Below are positions 27,324 to 36,800 of a stretch of DNA of 64,000 nt, piece by piece. The notes under the pieces are model-generated. The model was not told the DNA's origin, did no database searches, and was given only the letters and a program-made list of their open reading frames with translations. Each line of letters starts with the position of its first letter. Within the stretch, counting starts at the first letter, position 1. The stretch spans positions 434,001 through 498,000 of the forward strand of contig CAVVAY010000007.1 of NCBI GenBank assembly GCA_963746465.1. The letters are read 5' to 3'. This DNA is from CAVVAY01 sp963746465. Lineage in GTDB: Bacteria; Actinomycetota; Actinomycetes; JACCUZ01. The translations under genes and the position numbers were made by a program.

Positions 27324-28731
27324 ATGAGGCGGTCCGTGGTGACGGCGTTGCTCCTCACCGCCTGCCTCGCGCTGACGGCGTGCACCGGTGATGACCCGGA
27401 CCCCGAGCCGGCCGCCGGGTCGCCCGGGACGTCGACGTCCGGGTCAGTTCCGCCATCGAGCCCGAGCACCGGGCTCATCGACCCCTCCCGCTGCGGCGAC
27501 GGCTTCACCTGCGCCACGCTCGAGGTGCCGCTCGACCGGTCCGCTCCGGACCACGGCAGCCTGCCGCTGCAGGTGGCCGCCGAGACCACGACGGACGCGG
27601 ACCGCGGTCTGCTGCTGGTGCTCGCCGGCGGGCCGGGCCAGGCCGGTGTGCCGCTGATCGAGCGACTGGTCGAGACCTTGGGGTCCGACGTCGTCGACGC
27701 CTACCGGATCGCCGTCATCGACCAACGCGGCACCGGTGCCACGGCTCTGGAGTGCCCCGCCCTGCAGCGGGCGATGGGCTTCTCCGACCTGACCCCGCCG
27801 CCGGCGGCTGCGGTGCGCTCCTGTGCCCGGACCGTCGGGGACGACCGCGAGTTCTACTCCACGGACGACGTGGTGGCCGACCTCGACCAGCTCCGCGCCG
27901 TGCTGGGCGCCGAGCGGATGACCCTCTACGGCACGTCGTACGGGACGTTCGTCGCGGAGCAGTACGCCCTCGCCCACCCGGACCAGACCGAGGCGCTGGT
28001 GCTGGACTCGGTGGTGCCGCACGACGGCATCGACCCGCTCTCGGTCGACGTGATGCAGGCCGTACGCCGGGTGCTCCGTGACGCGTGCACGGTGACCGAC
28101 TGTCCGGCCGACCCGGTCGACGACCTCGCGACCGTCATCGCGCGGGAGCACAACGGCGTGGACCTGCTCGACCTGACCACGATGGTGAGCATCGTCGACC
28201 CGTCCTTCGAGCGACTGATCGACGCCGTGCACCTGGCCGCGCAGGGTTCGACGGACGCGCTGGAGGAGCTGCTCGAGGGCTACCGGCACGGCTTCCAGGG
28301 ACCGGCGGACACGGCTCAGCCAGGGCCTGCACGCCAGCGCGCTGTGCTCGGACTGGACATACCCGTGGGGGACCTCGGCGGCGCCGCTGGCGGGTCGAGA
28401 GGCCGCGGTGGACGCCGCCGTCGGCGAGCTGTCGGCCGACGATATCGCACCGTTCGACGCGGACACCGCGCGAGGCAACGGCTTCGTCCGCCAGTGCCTG
28501 CCGTGGCCGCCGGTCCCGGACGCCGACCTGCGCCGCAGCGGCGACCTGCCGGACGTGCCCACCCTGCTGCTGGCCGGGACCCATGACCTGTCCACGCCGC
28601 TGGAGTGGGCGCAGCGCGAGGCGGCGCGCTCGCCGCACGGCCGGCTGGTCGTCGTGCCCGGCGCCGGGCACAGCGTCGCGCGGCAGGGCGGCGACGGCCG
28701 GGACGCCCTGCGCTCCTTCCTGCTGCGCTGA
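27324..28731 (+). CDS. Alpha/beta hydrolase lipoprotein, TAP-like (one frameshift)
   Basis: With one base removed at 28313-28314 the gene encodes 468 residues. It has a lipoprotein signal ending LTAC (about 18), then an alpha/beta hydrolase of the tripeptidyl-aminopeptidase-like family: VLAGGPGQAG (oxyanion region), DQRGTGA, nucleophile YGTSYGTF, and a C-terminal TAP segment with LLLAGTHDLSTPLEWA (aspartate) and VPGAGHSV (histidine). It is probably an exported peptidase or esterase. As given, the frame changes after DALEELLEGYRHGFQGPADT and would read into nonsense. The second frame resumes family sequence at once, so a sequencing insertion is more likely than decay. Confidence 0.82.
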
Positions 28732-28744
28732 GCCCGTCGAACCC

Positions 28745-30193
28745 TCAGGTCGACGGTCGCTCGGTGAGCGGCAGCCGGACGATGAACCGGGTGTCGCCCG
28801 GCTCCGACTCGACGGTCAGGTCGCCGCCGTGGCGGGCGACGACGATCCGGTAGGAGATGTCCAGCCCGAGTCCGGTGCCCTGCCCGACCGGCTTGGTGGT
28901 GAAGAACGGCTCGAAGATGCGCTGCCGCAGCTCGGGTGCGATGCCGGGCCCGGTGTCGCCGATCTCGACCCGCACGTAGTCGCCGTCCCGCGACGTGCGG
29001 ATCGTCAGCGTGCCCTCGCCGTCCATCGCCTGCACCGCGTTGTCGATGAGGTTCGTCCAGACCTGGTTCAGCTCGCCGCCGTACACCGGCACCGGGGGCA
29101 GCGTCCGGTCGAGGTCCTTGACCACGGTCAGGCCGGACGAGCTTGCCGGCCAGCATCGCCAGCGTGCTCTTGAGGCCGTCGTGGATGTCGGCGCGCTCGA
29201 ACGGCGCGCGGTCCATGTGGGAGTACTGCTTGGCCGCGGCCACCAGCGTCGAGATCCGGGTGACCGAGTCGGTGATCTCGTCGAGCAGCAGCTCGGTCTC
29301 GACGGTGTAGGCGAGCCAGCGGACGGCGCCCTCGACCATGCCCGGCGGGGCGCCCACCGCGAGCTTCTCGAGGAACTCCGGCGTGGTGCCCGCGCTGACG
29401 AAGACCGGTGCCAGCTGCCACGAGTCGGTGACGCCGTGGTCGTCGAGCCAGTCGGTCAGCTCGTCCTCCCGCTCCGACTCCTGCATCGGCGTGAGCTCGG
29501 GCGCCACCGCGACGGCCCGGATCGCCTCTTCCTGTACGTCGACGAGCAGCTCGAGCAGCCGCGGGTCGATCTCCTCGTGCGCGAGCATCGCGAGCTTGTT
29601 CCGCATCGCGGCGAACCGGTCGCGCAGCGCGGCGTTCGCGCGGACCGCCGCTGCTGCCGGGTTGTTCAGCTCGTGGGTGAGGCCCGCGGTCAGCGCACCG
29701 AGGGCGAGCAGCTGCTGACGCTGACCGACGATCTGCTGCGAGTTGCGCATCCCGAGGAACAGCCCCTCGAGCAGGTGGATCGCCATCGGGAACCAGGTGC
29801 GTACGGCGGTAGCGAAGTCCTCGGCGCGGATCAGCAGCAGCCGCGCGTCGCTGACGACGCGCACCGATGGCCGTGTAGGTCTGGGCTCGCGACGTCGTCG
29901 AGGTAGCTCTGCATCGCGCCGGCGTAGACCCCGAGCTGGTCGGTGCGCACCGTCTCGACGTCGTCCTGCCCGACCCGTCTGCTCATCGCGATCGTCCCGG
30001 ACAGCAGCACCATCATCAGCTCGGCCGGGTCGCCCTCCTCGAAGACGGTGGCGCCGGTCGGTATCTCGGCCACCCAGCTGCGCTCGCCGAGCCAGCTGAG
30101 CTGCTCGTCGCTCAGAGCCTCGAAGAGGAAGAGCGTGCGCAGCTCGTCGTTGGTGAGCCGCTCGGTGCCCGGCTCGCTGGTCACGCTGCTCAT
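28745..30193 (-). CDS. Cyclic-nucleotide-domain histidine kinase (frameshifted)
   Basis: After removing extra bases near 29868, 29883-29885 and 29131, one protein of about 481 residues results. It has an N-terminal cNMP-binding-like beta barrel (about 10-125, with VFEEGDPAELMMVLLSGTI), a coiled segment, a histidine box LTHELNNPAAA, and a C-terminal ATPase domain with NLIDNAVQAM, DTGPGIAP and GQGTGLGLDIS. There is no membrane segment, so it acts in the cytosol. Its ATG overlaps the stop of the receiver-flavoprotein gene (ATGA), so the encoded kinase and receiver probably form a cognate pair. Whether it binds a nucleotide cannot be judged. Confidence 0.8.
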
Positions 30194-31861
30194 GGTGCCC
30201 CCAGGTAGCGGTGTGCCAGCGACACGGCCATCGCGCCGTCACCGACCGCCGACGCGACCCGCTTCACCGAGTCGGCCCGCACGTCGCCGGCGACGAAGAC
30301 CCCGGGGATGCTGGCCTCCAGCGGCCACGGGTCGCGGTCGATCGACCAGCCGACGCGGCCGCTGCCGGTCGACGACGAGGTCGGGGCCGGTGAGCACGAA
30401 GCCGCGGTCGTCGCGGACCAGGGTGTCGGCCAGCCAGTCGGTGCGCGGCTGCGCGCCGATGAAGATGAAGGCGTGGCCGGTGTCGACCCGCTCGCTGCTG
30501 CCGGTGGGCAGGTGGCGCAAGGTCAGGCTCTCCAGGTGGCTCTCGCCGTGCGCCTCGTCGAGCACGGTGTCCAGCCGCACCGACACGTTGTCCAGCGCGT
30601 CGAGCTGCTGGATGAGGTAGTGCGACATGCTGCGTGCCGAGGTCGTCACCGCGCACCACCAGCGTCACCGACTTGGCGACCCGGGAGAAGAACACCGCGG
30701 CCTGGCCGGCCGAGTTCGCGCCACCCACGATGTAGACGTCGGCGTCGGCGCACTCGGCGATCTCGGTCGCGGCCGAGCCGTAGTAGACCCCGCGTGCCGG
30801 TCAGGTCGGCAGCACCCGGGCAGTCGAGGTCGCGGTAGGAGACCCCGGTCGCGACGATGACGGTGTGCGCCGCCACCTCGGTGCCGTCGCCGAAGCCCAC
30901 CACCCGCGCCGGGCCGTTGGCGCGCAGCCCGGTGACGTCGCGCGCGGTGAGGATCTCGGCGCCGAACTTGGTCGCCTGCCGGCGGGCCCGGTCGGTGAGC
31001 TGCGCGCCGGAGACGCCGTCCGGGAAGCCGAGGTAGTTCTCGATCCGGGACGACTGGCCCGCCTGCCCGCCGGTCGCCTGCCGCTCGACGAGCAACGTGC
31101 GCAGGCCCTCGGACGCGCCGTACACCGCGGCGCCGAGCCCGGCCGGCCCGCCACCGACGATGACGAGGTCGTAGAAGTCGGTCATCGGCGCCGTCGAGAG
31201 ACCGACCGCCGCGGCGACCTCGGTCGTCGTCGGCGCCACCAGCGTCTCGCTGTCCGGCGTCACGACGACCGGCAGCAGGGACGCGTCGAGTCCCGGCCGC
31301 CGTCAGCAGCCGCACCGCCTCCGGCTCGTCGGCGGCGAACCACCGGTACGGCACCGCGTTGCGGGCCAGGAAGTCGCGCACCTCGAACGACGGCGCCGAC
31401 CACCGGTGCCCGATCACCTTGGTCTCGCGCACCTCGACGTCAGCGGCAGCCAGGTACGACTCGATCATCGAGTCGACCACCGGGTAGAGCTTCTCCTCCG
31501 GCGGCTCCCACGGCTTGAGCAGGTAGTGGTCGACATCGACGACGTTGATGGCCGCGATGGCCGCGTCCGTGTCGGCGTACGCCGTGAGCAGCGCGCGCCG
31601 CGCCCGGGGGAACAGGTCCATCGCCTGCTCGAGGAACTCGATGCCGCTCATCTGCGGCATCCGGTAGTCGGCCAGCAGCACGGCCACCCGTTCGCCGCGC
31701 AGCTTGAGCTCGCGCAAGGCCTCCAGTGCCTCGTCGCCGGAGGACGCACGCATCACCCGGTGGCTCTCGCCGTACTGCCGCCGCAGGTCCCGCGCGACCG
31801 CGCGCGAGACCGACGGGTCGTCGTCGACGGTCAGGATGACCGGCCGGCTCTCCTCGGTCAC
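30190..31861 (-). CDS. Receiver domain fused to a thioredoxin-reductase-like flavoprotein (frameshifted)
   Basis: Removing single bases at 31291, 30795, 30635 and about 30355 gives 555 residues without internal stops. Order: a receiver domain (about 1-125) with VDDDPS, the phospho-acceptor aspartate of LLADYRMPQMSG, and the lysine of LLKPW; a glutaredoxin-like linker (about 130-210); and a thioredoxin-reductase-like FAD/NADPH module (VGGGPAGLGAAVYGA and VGGANSAGQAA). The redox cysteines are missing: the linker reads SAPS where CPxC is expected, and YYGSAATE replaces CATC. I count two cysteines in all. It may be a phosphorylation-controlled NADPH oxidase, redox sensor or scaffold. GTG start at 31861 overlaps the zinc-finger gene. 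Confidence 0.82.
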
Positions 31862-32151
31862 GGGTGGCTGTACGTCGGGAGGTCGGCGGCCAGGAAGGCG
31901 AAGTTGTCGGCGAAGCACCACCACCAGTCCTCGCCGGGCTCGTACGACGACATCAGCGGGTGCCCGGTCGTGGCGTTGTGGGCGCTGGCGTGCTTGTTCG
32001 GCGACGAGTCGCAGCACCCGACGTGCCCGCAGACCCGGCACATGCGCAGGTGCACCCAGCGGCTGCCGTCGCGCAGGCAGTCCTCGCAGCCGGCCGAGGA
32101 TGGGATGGCTTCCGGGTCGACCTGGCCGAGGTGGGAGCAGGTGTCGGGCAT
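31858..32151 (-). CDS. UBP-type zinc-finger protein
   Basis: The 97-residue protein is almost entirely one zf-UBP domain: CEDC, MCRVCGHVGCC, HASAHNATTGHP and a trailing WWWCF provide the zinc ligands. In eukaryotes this fold binds the free C-terminal Gly-Gly tail of ubiquitin; no ubiquitin-like gene is visible here, so its ligand is unknown. The stop overlaps the GTG of the receiver-flavoprotein gene as GTGA, and the SpoIIE-type phosphatase ends 51 bases upstream. The tight coupling suggests it is a partner or adaptor for the flavoprotein or kinase. Confidence 0.88.
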   Translation of the reverse strand: MPDTCSHLGQVDPEAIPSSAGCEDCLRDGSRWVHLRMCRVCGHVGCCDSSPNKHASAHNATTGHPLMSSYEPGEDWWWCFADNFAFLAADLPTYSHP

Positions 32152-32202
32152 CGCGTCCTCCGCTCGGGCCGTCGTCGGCGCGGCCCGGTTGGCCAGCCTA
32201 GG

Positions 32203-33987
32203 TCAGGTCCGGGACTGCTGCCGGGGCGAGCTCAGCGGGGCGGACGCGACCAGCACGGCCATGTCGTCGCGCTCGCCCGCGGCCTCGCCGGCGGCCTCGC
32301 GACTCGTACGGAACTGCTCCACCGCTGTCAGCACGTCCTCGGCGACCTCTGCTGCGGCGCCGCTCGCGGAGTCCCGCAGCGCCTCGGCCAGCCGGCGCCC
32401 GCCGAACAGCTCTCCCGGTGCGCCCGCCTCGGTGAGACCGTCAGTGAATAGCAGGAGGCAGTCCCCGGGACAGAGCAGGGCCCGGGTCTGGTTGAAGGTG
32501 GCCTCGGGCAGGATGCCGATGATGGTGCCGTCGCTGGTGAGGCGTTCGACGGTGCCGTCGGCCCGCCGCAGCATCGGCGCGGGATGACCGGCGCTGGCCA
32601 CGGTCAGGTTCCACGCGGCCGGGCCGCGCTCCACCCGGACGAGGACAAGGGTGGCGAACCGCCCGCTCCAGTCCTCACGGAGCAGCGTCGCGTTGACGAT
32701 GGACAAGACGTCGACGGGTGAGGCGGTGAGGCCGCCGGCGGTACGGACGGCGTACCGGACGGCTGCGGTGAACGCAGCGGCCTCGACGCCCTTCCCGCAG
32801 ACGTCGCCCATCACCAGGCACCAGCTGCCGTCGCCGGTCGGGAAGCCGTCGTAGAAGTCGCCTCCGACGCCGAGGGCTGCGTGCCCCGGCCGGTGCAGCG
32901 CGGCGAGGTCGAGGTCGGGGATGTCGGGAAGCCCGGTGGGCAGCAAGCTCTGCTGCAGTGTGCGCGCCACCGTGTCACGGTCGGCGTACAGCCGCGCGTT
33001 GTCCAGCGCGACCCCGGCCCGGGTGCCGACCTCGACGGCCAGGCCGAGGTCGTCCTCGTCGAAGGAGCGGCCCGCCGTGCCGATCATGCTGATCGCGCCG
33101 AGCACCTCGCCGCGGGCCGCCAGCGGCACGATCATGGCCGCGGAGAGCTGCAGGTTCTCCAGGAGCTCGCGGTGGGCCTCGTCGCGGGCGCTGGCGGCGA
33201 GCAGCTCGGCGGGGATCGTCGGCCACAGCTCGGGCTCGCCGGTGCGCAGTACCTTGCCGAGCCCGCGGTCGTCCCGCAGCTCGGGCGGGTACTCCTCGCG
33301 AGACCGGAGCGCCAGCGCCACCATCTCCGGGTCACGATGGGCCAGGGCGAGCTGGTGGATGCCGTGCTCGCCGCCGGGGATCTCCACCACGCACCAGTCA
33401 GCCAGGTGCTCCTCGACGATCAGGTCGGCCACCTGCTGCAGGGTGATGCTCACGTCGAGCGATTGGCCGAGGACGCCGCCGATCCGGCCGAGGAGCGCCA
33501 ACCGGGTCTCGGCCTGCGCCGCCGCGTTCCGCGCGATCTCGGTGGCGGCCTCGGCGGCCTGGCGGGCCTCCTGCTGGGCCATCCGTTCGGTGATGTCCGC
33601 GCCGACCCCGACCATGCCGATGACCGTGCCGTTCTCGTTCCTCAGCACCCGGCCGGTGCCACTGACCCAGTGCAGGCTGCCGTCCGGCCGCAGCACCCGG
33701 TGCTCGACGTAGTGGTCGCGGCCGGTGCGCAGCGACTCCTGGACCGTCACCATGGTGGGCGCCACGTCGTCCGGGTGTAGCAGCGCCAGGTAGGCGTCGA
33801 AGGTGCCGGCGAACGATCCGGGCTCGAGCCCGAAGACCCGGAGCAGCTGCTCGTCCCAGTCCAGCCGTCCGCTCGCGACGTCCCAGTGCCAGGTGCCCAT
33901 CCGGCCGGCTTCCAGCGCGAGCTGGTAGCGGTGCGGGTCGACCTGCTCGGGGACCGAGGCGTGGTCGCGGTCGGTCGGCAGCTCCAC
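32203..33987 (-). CDS. PAS-GAF-SpoIIE (PP2C-type) serine phosphatase
   Basis: The 594-residue protein comprises a PAS_3 domain (about 20-135; WDEQLLRVFGLEPGS), a GAF domain (about 170-335), and a SpoIIE phosphatase domain with GVGGDFYDGF, GDVCGKGVEAAAF and FTDGLTEA, which provide the metal-binding aspartates. Such RsbU-like proteins dephosphorylate anti-sigma antagonists in partner-switching circuits; no antagonist or RsbW-type kinase gene is in the window. The GTG start at 33987 follows GGAAGGGGG. It is the probable first gene of the operon continuing with the zinc finger, receiver-flavoprotein and kinase. Confidence 0.92.
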   Translation of the reverse strand: MELPTDRDHASVPEQVDPHRYQLALEAGRMGTWHWDVASGRLDWDEQLLRVFGLEPGSFAGTFDAYLALLHPDDVAPTMVTVQESLRTGRDHYVEHRVLRPDGSLHWVSGTGRVLRNENGTVIGMVGVGADITERMAQQEARQAAEAATEIARNAAAQAETRLALLGRIGGVLGQSLDVSITLQQVADLIVEEHLADWCVVEIPGGEHGIHQLALAHRDPEMVALALRSREEYPPELRDDRGLGKVLRTGEPELWPTIPAELLAASARDEAHRELLENLQLSAAMIVPLAARGEVLGAISMIGTAGRSFDEDDLGLAVEVGTRAGVALDNARLYADRDTVARTLQQSLLPTGLPDIPDLDLAALHRPGHAALGVGGDFYDGFPTGDGSWCLVMGDVCGKGVEAAAFTAAVRYAVRTAGGLTASPVDVLSIVNATLLREDWSGRFATLVLVRVERGPAAWNLTVASAGHPAPMLRRADGTVERLTSDGTIIGILPEATFNQTRALLCPGDCLLLFTDGLTEAGAPGELFGGRRLAEALRDSASGAAAEVAEDVLTAVEQFRTSREAAGEAAGERDDMAVLVASAPLSSPRQQSRT

Positions 33988-34082
33988 GTCACACCCCCTT
34001 CCGCACCTGGTCAGCGGGGCTTCATTCTCGCCTAACGAGATCGGTCGGGGAGGCTTCTTGCGATGACTGCCGACGTACGGCG

Positions 34083-34919
34083 TCAGAGGGCGACGGCGGT
34101 GCCGGACACGGCGATCCCGCTGCCGGGTGCGGCGGGCACGGTGACGGTCAGCAGGCTGGGCCGACCCATGTCGTGGCCTTGCCGCACGGTCAGCGTGGCC
34201 GGCGGCGACACCAGGCCGAGCTCGCGCAGGTAGCCGCCGAGCGCTGCTGCGGCCGCACCGGTCGCCGGGTCCTCGACGACACCGCCCGGCGGGAACGGGT
34301 TGCGCACGTCGAACCGGTCCGGCCCCTCCCGCCGGACCAGCGCCACCGTCGTCCAGGTCCGCTCGGCCATCAGCTGACCGAGTGCCGCGAAGTCGTAGTC
34401 GAGGTCTGCCAGCCGGGACCGGTCGCGCACTGCTAGCACCGGGTGCCACGCCCCGGCGTACGCCACCCGCGGAGGCAGGTCCCGGTCGAGCTCGTCGGCC
34501 GACCAGCGCAGCGCGGACAGCAGCCGCTGCTGGTCGGCCGGCTCGAGCCGCGCGACCCGTGGCGGGACGCTGGTCAGCGTCGCCGTGGTGAGGCCGTCCG
34601 GACCCGTCCGGGTCTCCACCGCGATCTCGCCGGCCCGGGAGTCGAGCACCATCGTCCCCGCGCCGTACCGGTCGGCCAAGGCGACGGCGCTGGCGATCGT
34701 CGCGTGGCCGCAGAACGGCACCTCGGCCAGCGGGCTGAAGTAGCGGACCGAGAACCGACCGGACCCCTGCGCCACCAGGAAGGCGGTCTCGGAGTAGCCC
34801 ACCTCGGCGGCAGTCGCAAGCATCGTGGCGTCGTCGACACCGGTGGCGTCCAGCACGACGCCGGCCGGGTTCCCGCCGGCCGGGTCGGCGCTGAACGCCG
34901 TGTAGCGCAGGACCTCCAT
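34083..34919 (-). CDS. PhzF-family isomerase/epimerase-like protein
   Basis: The 278-residue protein matches the PhzF fold: N-terminal YTAFSADPAGGNPAGVVL, SETAFLV with the catalytic-glutamate motif, and the second-half VEDPATGAAAAALGGYL. PhzF isomerises a phenazine intermediate, but most relatives have unknown substrates and no other phenazine gene is present. The ATG at 34919 has GAGGG upstream. It is divergent from the DevS-like kinase gene. Confidence 0.9.
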   Translation of the reverse strand: MEVLRYTAFSADPAGGNPAGVVLDATGVDDATMLATAAEVGYSETAFLVAQGSGRFSVRYFSPLAEVPFCGHATIASAVALADRYGAGTMVLDSRAGEIAVETRTGPDGLTTATLTSVPPRVARLEPADQQRLLSALRWSADELDRDLPPRVAYAGAWHPVLAVRDRSRLADLDYDFAALGQLMAERTWTTVALVRREGPDRFDVRNPFPPGGVVEDPATGAAAAALGGYLRELGLVSPPATLTVRQGHDMGRPSLLTVTVPAAPGSGIAVSGTAVAL

Positions 34920-34987
34920 CGCACCCTCGCTCGGTCGCAGGTCACCCAACTGTGCCCTACCGTCGGGGGCGAGAGAGGTGAGCCGAC

Positions 34988-36701
34988 GTGGCCGAGGACG
35001 ACGCTGGGCCCTCGGCCGCGCTGTCACCGCTGGCCCGCGCCCGGCTGGACGATCTGCTCGGCGAGGTGCTCACCCGGGTCGGCGACGTGCTCGACACCCA
35101 GGAGCGCCTGCGCGGGCTGCTGGACGCCGTGGTCGGCATCAACGCCGACCTCTCGCTCGAGCGGGCGCTGGAGCGCATCGTCACCTCGGCCTGCGACCTG
35201 GTCGGTGCCCGCTACGGCGCGCTCGGCGTGCTCGGCGCCGGGCCGGGGCGGCGACTGCGCGAGTTCGTCACCGCCGGGCTGACGCCGGAGGAGCGCGCGG
35301 CGATCGGCGAGCTGCCGCGGGGCCACGGCATCCTCGGCGTCATCATCGACCGGCCCGAGCCGCTGCGGCTGCCGGTCCTGGGCGAGGATCCGTCGTCGTA
35401 CGGCTTCCCGCCGAACCACCCGCCGATGCAGACCTTCCTCGGGGTGCCGATCAGGATCCGGGACCGCATCTTCGGCAACCTCTACCTCACCGAGAAACGC
35501 GGTGGTGGGCTGTTCACCTCTGAGGACGAGGGCGTGGTGGTCGCGCTGGCCGCCGCAGCCGGCGTCGTGATCGAGAACGCCCGGCTGTTCGAGGAGACCG
35601 CTCGCCGTCAGCGCTGGCTGGAGGCAGCGGCCGAGGTGACCTCGGCGCTGCTCACCGAGACCGAGCGCGAGAACAAGCTGCGCCGGGTGGCCGCCCTCGC
35701 CCGCGAGGTGCCGGCCGCCGACACTGCGGCGGTGCTGCTCACCGAGGAGGACGGGCGGCTGCGGGTCGTCGCGGTCGACGGCCTGTCCGAGGACGACATG
35801 CTCGGTACCGCGCTGGAGGTCTGGGGCTCCCACCTGGCCGACGTGCTCGGCGACGGCGGGACGTTGGAGCTGGCCGACATCACGGGCGACGACCGGGTGC
35901 CGCACGAGCTGGCCGGCCCGGACGGATCCCTGCTGCTCGTGCCGCTGCGCACCACGCTGACGGTGTCCGGAGTGCTGGCGATCGGCTGGTCCGCCGGGTC
36001 GGAGCAGGCGTTCCGCGACACCGACGTCCGGCTCGTCGAGGCGTACGCCGACCAGGCGGCGCTCGCGATGCAGGTCGCCCAGGCCCGCGAGGACCGCAGC
36101 CGCCTGGCCGTCTTCGAGGACCGGGACCGGATCGGCCGCGACCTGCACGACCTGGTGATCCAGCGACTGTTCGCGATCGGGCTGACCCTGGAGAACGCCG
36201 GCCGGCTGGCGGTCCGGCCGGAGGCGGCGCAGCGCATCTCGGCCGCGGTCGACGACATCGACGCGACCATCAAGGACATCCGGCGCACCATCTTCGAGCT
36301 GTCCGCGCCGACCGAGTCCGCGGACGTGCGGGCCCAGGTCGGGAAGGCCGTCAGCGAGATGACCCCCGCCTTGGGGTTCAGCCCGCGGCTGGTGACCGAG
36401 GGTCCGGTCGACGCGGTGGTCGGCGACGACGTACGCCCGCACCTGCTCGCCGTCCTGCGGGAGGCGCTGTCGAACGTGGCCCGGCATGCCGGCTGCCTCG
36501 TCGGCCGAGGTGGTGCTGCGGGCCGGTGACGAGGTGGTGCTCACCGTGACCGACGACGGCACGGGGTACCGGCCCGGCGCGCGGAGCAGCGGCGTGCGCA
36601 ACATGGCCGAGCGGGCTGCGGCGCTCGGCGGCACCTGCACGGTGACCGACCGGGATGCCGGCGGCACGGAGCTGGTGTGGCGGGTGCCGGCCCGCCGGTA
36701 G
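34988..36701 (+). CDS. DevS/DosT-like GAF-GAF sensor histidine kinase (one frameshift)
   Basis: Removing one G at 36491-36492 gives 570 residues: two GAF domains (about 45-205 and 225-370), a HisKA_3 dimerisation box DRDRIGRDLHDLVIQRLF, and a C-terminal ATPase with REALSNVARHA and DDGTGYRPG. GAF-A keeps NHPPMQTFLGVP with the histidine (residue 144) equivalent to the haem ligand of mycobacterial DevS/DosT, so O2/NO/CO sensing through haem is likely. The likely partner is the DevR-like regulator at 38522-39187. GTG start at 34988 has GAGAGAGG upstream. As given, the frame breaks just before the N-box end and truncates the ATPase. Confidence 0.9.
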
Positions 36702-36729
36702 CCGAGGCGACATCGGTCGGACATGAAGC

Positions 36730-36766
36730 GAGGACCGGACGGCCTCGGGGGCGGCGTCCGGTCCTC
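36730..36766. terminator. Hairpin terminator after the DevS-like gene
   Basis: GAGGACCGGACG (36730-36741) pairs perfectly with CGTCCGGTCCTC (36755-36766) around a 13-base loop. It lies 28 bases after the kinase stop and before the converging membrane protein gene. Confidence 0.8.
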
Positions 36767-36775
36767 ACGATCAGC

Positions 36776-36800
36776 TGCTCGTCGGGCTACCCGACGAGCA
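36776..36800. terminator. Hairpin with the minus-strand stop codon as its loop
   Basis: TGCTCGTCGGG (36776-36786) and CCCGACGAGCA (36790-36800) pair perfectly with a three-base loop. That loop (36787-36789) is the TAG stop of the membrane protein gene. It sits 9 bases from the previous hairpin; together they separate converging genes. Confidence 0.6.

Noticed and set aside
34083..34919. Phenazine biosynthesis from the PhzF-like gene
   Set aside because: No other phz gene is present and most PhzF relatives are not phenazine enzymes.
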